A model generated the notes under the pieces. It was given only the letters and a program-made list of their open reading frames with translations, ran no database searches and was not told the DNA's origin. Source: CAIWHR01 sp963786625 (lineage in GTDB: Bacteria > Pseudomonadota > Gammaproteobacteria > Burkholderiales > Casimicrobiaceae). Taken from it: a DNA stretch of 64,000 nt. Below are positions 48,131 to 57,618 of this stretch, in pieces. The stretch lies in contig CAWAZS010000005.1 in assembly GCA_963786625.1 (NCBI GenBank), positions 124,001-188,000 of the forward strand, written 5' to 3'. The position numbers were made by a program, and so were the translations under genes. The stretch's first letter is position 1; every line of letters starts with the position of its first letter.

Positions 48131-50381
48131 ATGGACATGGCCGCCCGGCATCACGAGCAACGACTGTTCTTCTCGACGGGCACGCGGCACGGCGAAGGCG
48201 TCGACGCGATCGAGCGGCCTCGGCCTGCGGCCCGCGCTGCTCGCCCGCTACCGCGACCTCACCCGGCTGCGCTACGACTTTCCCGTGGTGCTGGTCGACC
48301 GCGGCCCGGGCGCGGGCACGCTGCGGTCGCTCTCGTCGGTCGTCGACGAGGTGCTGCAGGAGATCGCGCCGCGCGGAATCGACGGCGAGCGGCTGCGCAA
48401 GCACGTGCTGCGGCTCGAGCGCGAGCTCCGCGTCCTGCTCGCGGGCGGCGCCCGCGGAAGGCTCACCGAGCTGTGGGCCGAGGCGGCGCCGCGGCTCGCG
48501 GCGCCGGGCGATCCCTCGGCCGAAGGCGTGCTGACCCACATCGCCGAGAAGCTGCAGCTCGACGGCGAGGTCGTCGACTGCGACCGGGACATGCCCGCGC
48601 GCGTGATCGCCCACGTGTGGGAGGCCGCGCAGCAGCGCAAGGCCAGGGCGTTCCGGACGACGGTCGACCGGCTGGTGATCAAGCTCTCCGACATCCTGCG
48701 GGCGGCGTTCATCCACTCGCAGGCCGGACAGCGCCCGGACGCCTTGCGCGCGTCGCTGGGCGGCGCCCACCGCGACGCCTTCGACTTCGCCGTGATGTCG
48801 CGGCTCGTGGCGCGCGGCACCCCCAAGGACGAGCTCCCGGCGGCGCGGCGTCGCCGCATCGAGGGCGCGCTCGCCGTCCTGAAGACCCAGCCGTTCTATG
48901 CCGATCCGCGGCTTGCCGACCGCCCCGACGCTCCGGCGTCCTACGGCTTCCGCTACGACAACTGCGCGGCTGCCGCCGCCGCCTACCGCGAGCGCCTGCC
49001 GAAGCTCGCCGACGTCGTGAAGGCGATCGCGATCGCCGAGCTCGAGGTCGGCGGCGCCTACGACGAGGCGCGGCACGACGCGTTCTTCGCCCATTTCGAC
49101 GAGGGGGCGCTCTCGGCCGACGACATCGCGCTGTTCCCCGATTACCTGGTGTGCGTGCCCGCGGATCGCGCGGACGCGCCGGAGAACGCCGGGATGATGG
49201 ACATGCTCTCGGCCGGATTGCCGGTCAAGGTCCACATCGAGGCGACGGACCTGCTCGAGGAGGCTTCGGTCGGAACCGGGCACTATGCGTTCGGCGTGCG
49301 GCAGGTGCGTCTCGCCAACACGGCCACCGCGCTCGGCGGCGTGTTCGTCGTGCAGTCGGCGAGCTCGAACCTGTACGCGCTGCGCGAGCGCCTCGCCAAG
49401 GCCTGCGCGCACCGGGGAGCCTGCCTCGTCAGCGTCTATGCGGGAGCCGGTGCGGTGGGCGAGCTGCCGCCGTACCTGACGGCAGCCGCGGCGATGGAGT
49501 CGCGGGCATTTCCCGCGTTCACCTACGATCCCTACGCCGGCGACAATCAGGCGGCCCGGTTCGCGCTGGAGGACAATCCGCAGCCGGAAGCCGACTGGCC
49601 GGTCGCGCCGTTCGAGTACGCGGACGAGGGCCTGCAGCGCGTGGTCGAGGAGACGCCGTTCACGCTCGCCGATTTCGTGCTCTGCGACACGCGTTACGCG
49701 GGGCACTTCGCCCGCGTCCCGCGCGAGTACTGGAATGCCGAGATGATCCCGGCCGACGAATGGCTGGCGCGCGATCCGAAGAGCGTCGGCGACGCGATCC
49801 CGTACGTGCTGGCCGTCGACCCGCAGGACGTGCTGCAGCGGGTCATCGTCGATGCCCGGCTCATGCAGATGGCCGCACGCTGCCGGACGTTCTGGCACCG
49901 GCTCCAGGAGCAGGGGGGCATCCACAACTCGCACGCCGAGATCCTGCTCGCGCGCGAGAAGGCGCGATGGGAGCAGGCGAAGGCGAACGAGCTCGATGCG
50001 CTCAAGGGCACGGCCGCGCCCGCCGCGAGCGCGCCCGCCGCCGGCGCGAGCGCGCGGAGATCCGCCGCGGCAGCGCCCGGCGCCCCGCCCGCGGCGGCGG
50101 CCGACGCCGCGCCCGCGGCGCCGGAGCGCAATCCGGACGAGGCCTGGATCGAGACGGCGCGCTGCCCGAGCTGCAACGAGTGCCAGAACATCAACGACAA
50201 GATGTTCACCTACAACGAGAACAAGCAGGCGTACATCGTCGACGTCAAGCTCGGCACCTATCGGCAGCTCGTCGAGGCCGCGGAGGTTTGCCAGGTGGCG
50301 ATCATCCATCCGGGCAAGCCCTGGAACCCCAGCGAGCCGGGCCTCGAGGAGCTCGTTGCCCGCGCCGAGGCGTTCCGGTAG
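48131..50381 (+). CDS. Large PFOR-like protein with C-terminal ferredoxin domain, unrecognised (frame break)
   Basis: About 749 residues after removing one extra C near 48218. I do not recognise a named family. The N-terminal 300 residues are helical with no known motif. A central part (about 410-510) resembles the late region of pyruvate:ferredoxin oxidoreductase: HRGACLVSVYAG, AAAMESRAFPAFTYDPYAGDN, RFALEDNPQP. No TPP motif is seen. An Ala/Pro-rich linker (about 625-665) leads to a compact cluster-binding domain with CPSCNEC and a later VCQVAIIHPGKPWNP. It follows Kor1 beta at 42 bases, so it is probably its electron-transfer or regulatory partner. Confidence 0.7.
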
Positions 50382-50457
50382 CGGTAACGCGGCGCCCCTC
50401 TCCGTAGCCGCCGCAAAGGCACCAATCGGCGCGTGGTCTTTTCCGCGCGCGCCGTGG

Positions 50458-50489
50458 CTTTCCTCGTAGCCCGCACAGGCGTAGCATCG
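50458..50489 (+). promoter_or_regulatory. Promoter-like motif shared with nfnA leader, copy 2
   Basis: CTTTC (50458-50462) then GCACAGGCGTAGCATCG (50473-50489), spaced exactly as at 42444-42475. TAGCAT at 50482-50487 is a candidate -10 box, 100 bases before the korC ATG. No FNR-like box occurs at the matching upstream position. Confidence 0.5.
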
Positions 50490-50587
50490 AGCCCGCCACG
50501 CGACGGTTCGGGCGCAGATGTTGCTTGTCCTGCCCGAATGCGCTTTCCGCACAAGGCAAGAAACGCGGGCGCGACGCGTCATCGGAG

Positions 50588-52462
50588 ATGAATGTCTTGA
50601 AGCCGACGGATATCACGCACCCCGACTATTTCCACAAGGTCGTCGATTGTCAGTGGGCGTGCCCGGCCCATACGCCGGTCCCGGAATACATACGGCTGAT
50701 CGCCGCGGGCCGCTACGACGACGCCTACCTCGTGAACTGGGAGTCGAACGTCTTTCCGGGCATCCTCGGGCGCACCTGCGACCGTCCCTGCGAGCCTGCG
50801 TGCCGGCGCGGGCGCGTGGAAGAGGGCGGCGACCGGAAGGCGAAGCCGGAACCGGTCGCGATCTGCCGGCTGAAGCGCGTCGCCGCCGATCACAAGCAGG
50901 ACATTCGCGCGCGGCTGCCGCCCCCGGCCGCGAGGAAGAACGGCAAGCGCGTCGCGCTCGTCGGCGCGGGACCGGCGTCGCTCACCGTCGCGCGCGACCT
51001 CGCGCCGCTCGGCTATCACTGCGTCGTGTTCGACCGCGATCCCCAGGCGGGCGGCATGATGCGCACGCAGATCCCGAAGTTCCGGCTGCCCGACACCGTC
51101 ATCGACGAGGAAGTCGGCTACGTGCTCGACCGTGGCGTCGAGTTCCGTCCCGGCGCGCCGATCGAGAGCCTGGCGGCGCTGCTCGCCGGCAAGGGGCCCG
51201 ACGCGTTCGACGCGGTGTTCATCGGCACCGGCGCGCCGCGCGGCCGCGACATCGACGTGCCGGGGCGGCGCGAGGCCGCCGCGCACATCCACATCGGCAT
51301 CGACTGGCTGTCCTCCGTCTCCTTCGGTCATACGACGAAGATCGGCAAGCGCGTCGTCGTGCTCGGCGGCGGCAACACCGCGATGGACTGCTGCCGCTCC
51401 GCGCGCCGGCTCGGCGGCGAGAGCGTGCAGGTGGTCGTGCGCTCGGGCTTCGACGAGATGAAGGCGTCCCCCTGGGAGAAGGAGGACGCGATGCACGAGG
51501 GCATCCCGATCCACAACTTCCTGGTGCCGAAGGCGATCACCCACGCTGGCGGCACGCTCACCGGCGTGACCTTCGAGAAGGTCGCGCCGCGCTACGACGA
51601 CAAGGGGCGCCGCGAGCTGATCCCGACGGGCGAGCCGGACGTGCATTTTCCGTGCGACGACGTGCTGGTCGCGATCGGCCAGGAGAACGCGTTTCCCTGG
51701 ATCGAGCGCGACGTCGGCGTCGAGTTCGACCGCTGGGGCCTGCCGGTCGTCGACAAGGTCACGATGGCGTCCACGCGCAGCGGCGTGTTCTTCGGCGGCG
51801 ATGCCGCGTTCGGGCCCAAGAACATCATCTGGGCGGTTGCCCACGGCCACGACGCGGCGATCTCGATCGACCTGCATCTGCGCGGCGAGGACATGGCGCG
51901 GCGCCCGCCGCCGACGGTCAACCTCGTTTCCCAGAAGATGGGCATCCACGAGTGGAGCTACGACAACGCGATCAACCCGGACCGGCGCCACCGCGTGCCG
52001 CTCAAGGACACGGTGATCGCGCTGAAGAGCATCCGGGTCGAGGTCGAGCTCGGCTTCGAGGGGAAGATGGCCTACGCCGAGGCGCGGCGCTGCCTCAACT
52101 GCGACGTGCAGACGGTGTTCAACGACGGGCTCTGCATCGAGTGCGATGCCTGCGTCGACATCTGCCCGATGGACTGCATCACGTTCACCGACAACGGCGA
52201 CGAGGCGGAGCTGCGCCCGCGGCTGCGCGCGCCGGCGCTGAACCTCACGCAGGATCTCTACGTGTCGGCGCCGCTGAAGACCGCGCGCATCATGGCGAAG
52301 GACGAGGACGTCTGCCTGCACTGCGGGCTCTGCGCCGAGCGCTGTCCGACCGGCGCCTGGGACATGCAGAAGTTCCTGCTCGTGATGGCGCATGCCGGCG
52401 AGATTCCGCGGCCCGAAGCGCCGCCGCAACGCGCCGCCGCGGCGCAGCTGGCGGCGGATTGA
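50588..52462 (+). CDS. korC: 2-oxoglutarate:NADP+ oxidoreductase gamma, KorC-type flavoprotein
   Basis: 624 residues. The GltD-like body has FeS Cys in CQWACPAHTPVPEYI and CDRPCEPACRRGRV near the start, FAD site ALVGAGPASLTVARDL, NADPH site VVVLGGGNTAMDCCRSARRLG and GVFFGGDAAFGPKNIIWAVAHG. The C-terminal part adds an eight-Cys 2[4Fe-4S] ferredoxin: CIECDACVDICPMDC and CLHCGLCAERCPTG (about residues 515-590). In Azoarcus evansii a subunit of this size carries FAD and passes electrons from 2-oxoglutarate oxidation to NADP+. ATG at 50588 was chosen since the conserved part begins there. Confidence 0.85.
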   Translation: MNVLKPTDITHPDYFHKVVDCQWACPAHTPVPEYIRLIAAGRYDDAYLVNWESNVFPGILGRTCDRPCEPACRRGRVEEGGDRKAKPEPVAICRLKRVAADHKQDIRARLPPPAARKNGKRVALVGAGPASLTVARDLAPLGYHCVVFDRDPQAGGMMRTQIPKFRLPDTVIDEEVGYVLDRGVEFRPGAPIESLAALLAGKGPDAFDAVFIGTGAPRGRDIDVPGRREAAAHIHIGIDWLSSVSFGHTTKIGKRVVVLGGGNTAMDCCRSARRLGGESVQVVVRSGFDEMKASPWEKEDAMHEGIPIHNFLVPKAITHAGGTLTGVTFEKVAPRYDDKGRRELIPTGEPDVHFPCDDVLVAIGQENAFPWIERDVGVEFDRWGLPVVDKVTMASTRSGVFFGGDAAFGPKNIIWAVAHGHDAAISIDLHLRGEDMARRPPPTVNLVSQKMGIHEWSYDNAINPDRRHRVPLKDTVIALKSIRVEVELGFEGKMAYAEARRCLNCDVQTVFNDGLCIECDACVDICPMDCITFTDNGDEAELRPRLRAPALNLTQDLYVSAPLKTARIMAKDEDVCLHCGLCAERCPTGAWDMQKFLLVMAHAGEIPRPEAPPQRAAAAQLAAD

Positions 52463-52466
52463 TGAG

Positions 52467-52532
52467 CCCCCACGCTCACTTCGTTCGCTGCCCCCGCGGG
52501 GGAGCACAGTGCCCTTCGGGCGGCCGTGCGGT
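52467..52532. repeat. Palindromic dispersed repeat, family B, copy 2
   Basis: CCCCCACGCTCACTTCGTTCG, CCCCCGCGGGGG and TGCCCTTCGGGCGGC in the same order as at 9535-9600. It occupies the korC-korA gap and ends 14 bases before the korA GTG. Confidence 0.8.
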
Positions 52533-52546
52533 CACTGAGGACGACG

Positions 52547-54382
52547 GTGAAGCCCATTTCGCGCGTCAACGATTTCGTCGTCAAGTTCGCCAACGTCAAC
52601 GGCTCCGGATCCGCTTCCGCCAACGGGCTGTTCGCGAAGGCGGTGCTCAGGATGGGCGTGCCGGTCGCCGCGCGGAACATCTTTCCGTCGAACATCCAGG
52701 GACTGCCGACGTGGTACGAGGTGCGCGTCGTCGAGGCCGGATGGCGCGGCCGCCGCGGCGGAGTCGACCTGATGGTGGCGATGAACCCGGAGACCTGGGA
52801 CGGCGACGTCATCGAGATCGAGCCCGGCGGCTATCTGTTCTACGATTCGACGAAGCCGCTCCCGGCGTCCAAGTTCCGCGAGGACATCACCGTCGTCGCG
52901 ATGCCGCTCACCGAGATCTGCAACGCGCAATACACGGACGCGCGCCAGCGGCAGCTGTTCAAGAACATCATCTATCTCGGCGCGCTCGCCCGCCTGCTCC
53001 AGATCGACCCGGAGGTGATCGAGGCGCTGCTCGCGAAGCAGTACCGGGGCAAGCAGCCGCTGCAGGAGTCGAACCGGCAGGCCTTCCGGCTGGGCTACGA
53101 CTACGCGGCGGCCCATTTCCAGCCGATCGGGCTCAAGGTCGAGCGGCGGGACAAGGTGGGCAAGCGGATCTTCGTCGACGGCAACAACGCGGCGGCGCTG
53201 GGTGCCGTCTACGGCGGCGCGACCGTGTGCGCCTGGTACCCGATCACGCCGTCGTCGTCGCTCGCCGAGTCGTTCGCCAAGCACTGCCAGCGCGATCGCG
53301 TCGATCCGGCGACCGGCCGGAACCGCTACGCGATCGTGCAGGCCGAGGACGAGCTCGCGTCGATCGGCATGGTGATCGGCGCCGCGTGGAACGGCGCCCG
53401 CTCGTTCACCGCCACGTCGGGCCCCGGCGTCTCGCTGATGCAGGAATTCATCGGGCTCGCGTACTTCGCCGAGATCCCGGCGGTGATCTTCGACGTGCAG
53501 CGCGGCAGTCCGTCGACCGGGATGCCGACGAAGACGCAGCAGTCCGACCTGCTGATCTCCGCGTACGCGTCGCACGGGGACACGAAGCACGTGCTGCTCT
53601 TCCCCGAGGACCCGAAGGAATGCTTCGAGATGGGCGCGCAGGCGTTCGACCTCGCCGACCGCCTGCAGACGCCGGTTTTCGTGATGATGGACCTCGACAT
53701 CGGCATGCAGGACTGGCTCTGCGACCCCTTCGCCTGGGACGACGCCCACCGGCTCGACCGCGGAAAGGTGATGACGGCGGCCGCGCTGGAAGCCGGCAAG
53801 GATTTCGGGCGCTACCTGGACGTCGACGGCGACGGCATTCCGTATCGGACGTACCCGGGGACGCACCCGAAGCGCGGCGGCTATTTCACCCGGGGGACGT
53901 CGAAGGACCGCTACGCGCGCTACACCGAGGACGGCAACGCGTACGTCGACAACATGCACCGGCTGCTGCGCAAGTTCGAGGCGGCGAAGGAGCTGCTGCC
54001 GGCGCCGGTCGTCCAGCGCGCGGCGCAGCACACGCGCGCCGGCGCCATCTGGTTCGGATCGACCGGCGCGGCGATGGCCGAGTCGCTGGCGGCGCTCGCC
54101 GCGGAGGGCATCCACCTCGATCAGATGCGCATCCGCGCGTTTCCCTTCGCCGATGCCGTCGCCGAGTTCATCGCCGAGCACGACCACGTGTTCGTCGTCG
54201 AGCAGAACCGCGACGCGCAGATGCGGATGCTGCTGGTGAACGAATGCGGGATCGACCCGGCCAAGCTGATCCCGATCCTCCATTACGACGGCAACCCGGT
54301 GACGGAGCGCTTCGTGACCCGCGAGATCGCCGAGAAGGCGCATCTGTTCAACGTGACACCCATGCGCAAAGTGGCGCGATGA
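52547..54382 (+). CDS. korA: 2-oxoglutarate oxidoreductase alpha KorA
   Basis: Fused gamma-alpha subunit, 611 residues, frame intact. GTG at 52547 starts KPISRVNDFVVKFANVNGSGSASAN, the usual KorA N-terminus. Gamma domain to about residue 190, then alpha domain with WYPITPSSSLAESFAKHC near 225, VQAEDELASIGMVIGAAWNGARSFTATSGPGVSLMQEFIG-type core (263-305), QRGSPSTGMPTKTQQSDLL near 322, and C-terminal VVEQNRDAQMRMLL. It resembles the 2-oxoglutarate enzymes of aromatic-degrading Azoarcus and Thauera, where it supplies low-potential electrons. It acts with korB and korC. Confidence 0.88.
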   Translation: MKPISRVNDFVVKFANVNGSGSASANGLFAKAVLRMGVPVAARNIFPSNIQGLPTWYEVRVVEAGWRGRRGGVDLMVAMNPETWDGDVIEIEPGGYLFYDSTKPLPASKFREDITVVAMPLTEICNAQYTDARQRQLFKNIIYLGALARLLQIDPEVIEALLAKQYRGKQPLQESNRQAFRLGYDYAAAHFQPIGLKVERRDKVGKRIFVDGNNAAALGAVYGGATVCAWYPITPSSSLAESFAKHCQRDRVDPATGRNRYAIVQAEDELASIGMVIGAAWNGARSFTATSGPGVSLMQEFIGLAYFAEIPAVIFDVQRGSPSTGMPTKTQQSDLLISAYASHGDTKHVLLFPEDPKECFEMGAQAFDLADRLQTPVFVMMDLDIGMQDWLCDPFAWDDAHRLDRGKVMTAAALEAGKDFGRYLDVDGDGIPYRTYPGTHPKRGGYFTRGTSKDRYARYTEDGNAYVDNMHRLLRKFEAAKELLPAPVVQRAAQHTRAGAIWFGSTGAAMAESLAALAAEGIHLDQMRIRAFPFADAVAEFIAEHDHVFVVEQNRDAQMRMLLVNECGIDPAKLIPILHYDGNPVTERFVTREIAEKAHLFNVTPMRKVAR

Positions 54383-54424
54383 CGGCGCTGCGCTCCCGGG
54401 CGACGAGGCGGCCAGGATGAAACT

Positions 54425-54495
54425 GCCCCCGAAGCTCACTACGTTCGCCTCCCCCCAAGGGGGCAAGTCAGTCCCTTGGGGCGGCCCTGCGGGAC
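54425..54495. repeat. Palindromic dispersed repeat, family B, copy 3
   Basis: CCCCCGAAGCTCACTACGTTCG, CCCCCCAAGGGGG and GTCCCTTGGGGCGGCC, a diverged copy with compensating changes in the stems. It lies between korA and korB and ends 4 bases before the korB ATG, so it covers the ribosome-binding region. Confidence 0.75.
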
Positions 54496-54499
54496 TGAC

Positions 54500-55555
54500 A
54501 TGACCTACCTGACCAAGCCGAAGCTGCACCACCCCGCGCTGCCGACGAACGCGCTCGGGCTCACGCGGCGCGACTACGAGGGCGCGGTCTCGACGCTGTG
54601 CGCCGGATGCGGCCACGATTCGATCTCGGCGGCGATCGTCCAGGCGTTCTACGAGCTCGCCATCGCGCCGCATCGCGTCGCGAAGCTCTCCGGCATCGGC
54701 TGCTCGTCGAAGACCCCGACGTACTTCCTGGGCGCCGGCCACGGGTTCAACAGCGTGCACGGCCGGATGCCGTCGGTGGCCACCGGCGCCGCGCTCGCCA
54801 ACCGCGATCTCATCTACCTCGGCGTGTCCGGCGACGGCGATTCGGCGTCGATCGGCCTGGGCCAGTTCGCGCACATCATGCGGCGCGGCGTGAACATGGT
54901 CTACATCGTCGAGAACAACGGCGTCTACGGCCTGACCAAGGGCCAGTTCTCGGCGACGGCCGACAAGGGATCGAAGGCCAAGCGCGGCGCGGTCAACAGC
55001 GACGAGCCGATCGATCTCGTGCAGCTGGCGCTCGTCCTCGGCGCGTCGTTCGTCGCCCGCGGCTTCTCGGGGGACAAGGGCCAGCTCGTCCCGCTGATCA
55101 AGGCGGCCGTGGCGCACAAGGGCGTCGCGTTCATCGACGTCGTCTCGCCCTGTGTCGCGTTCAACAACCACCCCGGCTCGACCAAGAGCTACGACTACGT
55201 GCGCGCCCACAACGAGGCGGTGAACCGCCTCGACTTCATGCCGAAGCGCGAGCCGATCACCGCCGAGGTGCCGCCGGGAGAGGTGCAGAGCGTGGTGCTG
55301 CACGACGGGGGCGTCCTCCGACTGCGCAAGCTGCATCCGGAGTACGACGCGCACGACAAGGTGGGCGCGCTCGCCTACCTCGAGGCGCACCGCGCGAAGG
55401 GCGAGGTGGTCACCGGTCTGCTGTACGCCGACGAGAACCCGACCGAGCTGCACGATGCGCAGAACACGGTCGAGGTTCCGCTCAACGCGCTGGGCGACGC
55501 CGAGCTCGTTCCGGGCAGCGCGGCGCTCGACCGGTTCAACGCCGCGCTGGCGTAG
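54500..55555 (+). CDS. korB: 2-oxoglutarate oxidoreductase beta KorB
   Basis: TPP-binding subunit of 351 residues. Cluster Cys in LCAGCGHDSI (about residue 34), GIGCSSKTPTYF (about 68) and VVSPCVAFNNHPGSTKSYDY (about 217). TPP motif GDGDSASIG with VENNGVYGLTKGQFSATADKG downstream, and VNSDEPIDL, which is usual in 2-oxoglutarate-type enzymes. ATG at 54500. The C-terminal about 100 residues (EVPPGEVQSVVLHDGGVLRLRKL) match the longer KorB of this group. Confidence 0.88.
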   Translation: MTYLTKPKLHHPALPTNALGLTRRDYEGAVSTLCAGCGHDSISAAIVQAFYELAIAPHRVAKLSGIGCSSKTPTYFLGAGHGFNSVHGRMPSVATGAALANRDLIYLGVSGDGDSASIGLGQFAHIMRRGVNMVYIVENNGVYGLTKGQFSATADKGSKAKRGAVNSDEPIDLVQLALVLGASFVARGFSGDKGQLVPLIKAAVAHKGVAFIDVVSPCVAFNNHPGSTKSYDYVRAHNEAVNRLDFMPKREPITAEVPPGEVQSVVLHDGGVLRLRKLHPEYDAHDKVGALAYLEAHRAKGEVVTGLLYADENPTELHDAQNTVEVPLNALGDAELVPGSAALDRFNAALA

Positions 55556-55597
55556 CCCCGCGACCGCTGCGCCCCCGGACGGGGCCGCGCGCAGCGC

Positions 55598-55603
55598 TAC
55601 AAT
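55598..55603 (+). promoter_or_regulatory. Candidate -10 box before asmA-like gene
   Basis: TACAAT in the context GCTACAATCGCCGG, ending 6 bases before the ATG at 55610. It would give a leaderless or nearly leaderless mRNA. Confidence 0.4.
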
Positions 55604-55609
55604 CGCCGG

Positions 55610-57540
55610 ATGCCCAGCCTGACCAAGGCCCTGGCGATCGCCGCCGGCGCGTTGCTGCTCGCGGTGATCGGCGTCGCGATCGCGGTACTCACCGTCGATC
55701 CGAAGCAGCTCGTCACCCCCGTCCTGGCCCGCGTCAAGGCCGCGACCGGACGCGACGTCACCGTCGGCGGCAGCATCGAGCTCAAGCTCGGACTCGTGCC
55801 GAGAATCGTCGCCGGCGACGTGCGCGTCGGCAACGCGCCCTGGGGCCGGGCGCCGCATCTGCTGACGGCGAAAGAGCTCGCGATGCAGGTCGCGCTGCTG
55901 CCGCTGTTGCGGCGGCAATTCGAGCTCGTCCGCCTCGAGCTGGTCGAGCCGGTCATCGCGCTCGAGACCGATGGCCAGGGTCGGCACAACTGGGAGCTGG
56001 GGACGACGCCGGCCGCGGCCACGGCGCCGGCCGCCGATTCACGGCCCGGCGCGCTCGCGGTCGGCGAGCTCGCGATCGAGCGCGGCGAGTTGAGCTACCG
56101 CGACGCTGCGGGAGGAGCGGCGCTCCAGGTGACGATCGCCGAGCTCGCGCTTTCGACCCGCGATGCGCAGGCACCGGTCGAAGCGAAATTCCGCGGGACG
56201 CGTCGACGGCACCGCCGTGGCGCTGACCGCGACCCTGGGTCCGTTCGCGACACTCGCCGATCGCCGCCTGCCCTATCCGGTGTCCGTGCAGGGTGAAGTC
56301 GCCGGACGCAAGACCGCCGTTGCCGATGAAGGTCCTGCGCGCGGACGGCCATGTCGAGCTGCAGGACATCGACGCCACCTTCGGTTCGAGCAACGTCAAG
56401 GGGCGCGTGGACATCCGCGACGACGGCCCGAAATCCGCGTGGACGGTGAATCTCGCGTCGTCGGCGTTCGCCGTCGACGACCTGCCCGCGCTCGGCGCGG
56501 CGCCTGCGGCGAAGCCGGCGGCCGCGCGCGCCGGTTCGTCGCGCTACGTCTTCTCCGACGACGGCGGTATCGTTCGAAGCGCTGCGCACGCACGACGCGA
56601 GCGGCGAGGTGACGATCGATCGGCTCAAGCTCGCCGACGGCCGCACGCTCGAGCGGGTCCACGCCCGGTTCGCCTTGCGCGACGGCAAGCTCGACGCGCC
56701 CGCGCTGCAGGCCGTCGGCCTATGGCGGGACGGTGTCGGGATCGCTGGCCGTCGATGCGCGGCGCGGACGCGCTCCGGAGATCGCCCTGCGCGTCGAGGG
56801 CCGCGAGCTCGATCTCGCCGCGCTGTTCGCCGCCGCCGGCGTCGCCCGCGAGGTGCGAGGCGGAAAGACCAGCCTGTCCATCGACGTGACGATGCGCGGC
56901 GACTCCCCGCACCAGTGGGTGAGCGGGATCAACGGCCGCGCGCGGGCGGTGGTCGGCCCGGCCACGCTCGTCAACACCAAGATCGATCCCGCCGTGACGC
57001 TCGATCGTCTCGCCGAGGCGGTCAATCCGTTTCGCTCGGTCGATCCCTCCACGGAGCTGCGCTGCGCCGTCATCCGTCTGCCGCTCGCGGGCGGCGTGGC
57101 GCGGATCGACCGCTCGATCGCGATGGAGACGAAGCAGATCGATGCCGCGATGAGCGGAACGCTCGATTTCCGCAACGAGACGCTCGACCTCTCGATCCGG
57201 CCGCGGGTTCGCCAGGGCCTGCCCATCGAGATTCCGCAGATCGCCGAGCTCGTCCGCGTGCGCGGGAGCTTTGCCGCGCCGACGGTTGCCGTCGATGCGG
57301 TGGCGTCCGCCACGACCATCGCCCGCATCGGCGCGGCGATCGGCACCAGCGGCCTCTCGGTGCTCGGCGAAACGCTCGTTGCCCAGGGCAACCGCAGGGG
57401 GACCGGGCGCCTGCGACGTCGCGCTCGGCAAGGCCTCCCCGGCGCCGGCCAGCCCTCCCGCGGAGAAGGGGAGGCGCGCCAGTCCGCCGCCGGCGACCGA
57501 CGACCTGAGCAAGGCGCTCAAGGGGCTCTTCGGCCGATGA
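55610..57540 (+). CDS. AsmA-family protein (five frame breaks)
   Basis: About 641 residues once five single-base insertions are removed (near 56196, 56325, 56566, 56716 and 57399). One N-terminal membrane segment (residues about 7-27) is followed by TVDPKQLVTPVLARVKAATGRDVTVGGSIELKLGLVPRIVAGDVRVGNAPWG-type sequence, the AsmA_N hallmark, and a C-terminal AsmA_2 region (LDFRNETLDLSIRPRVRQGLPIEIPQIAELVRVRGSFAAPTV stretch). Such proteins are bridge-like beta-taco proteins linked to envelope phospholipid transport and outer-membrane biogenesis. Conservation continues smoothly across all breaks, so decay is unlikely. Confidence 0.82.
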
Positions 57541-57579
57541 CGTGGCGGCATCGCGCCGCGACCGCTGCGCCGGGCGATG

Positions 57580-57585
57580 TAGTAT
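57580..57585 (+). promoter_or_regulatory. Candidate -10 box before SnoaL-like gene
   Basis: TAGTAT, 34 bases before the TTG start at 57619; no obvious -35 box. Confidence 0.3.
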
Positions 57586-57618
57586 CTGGCGCTTCCATGT
57601 CCGCAGGGGAGAACCACA

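Noticed and set aside
52532..55987. A 1151-codon antisense frame over korA and korB
   Set aside because: Same reason: no recognisable domain, exactly opposite conserved coding sequence.
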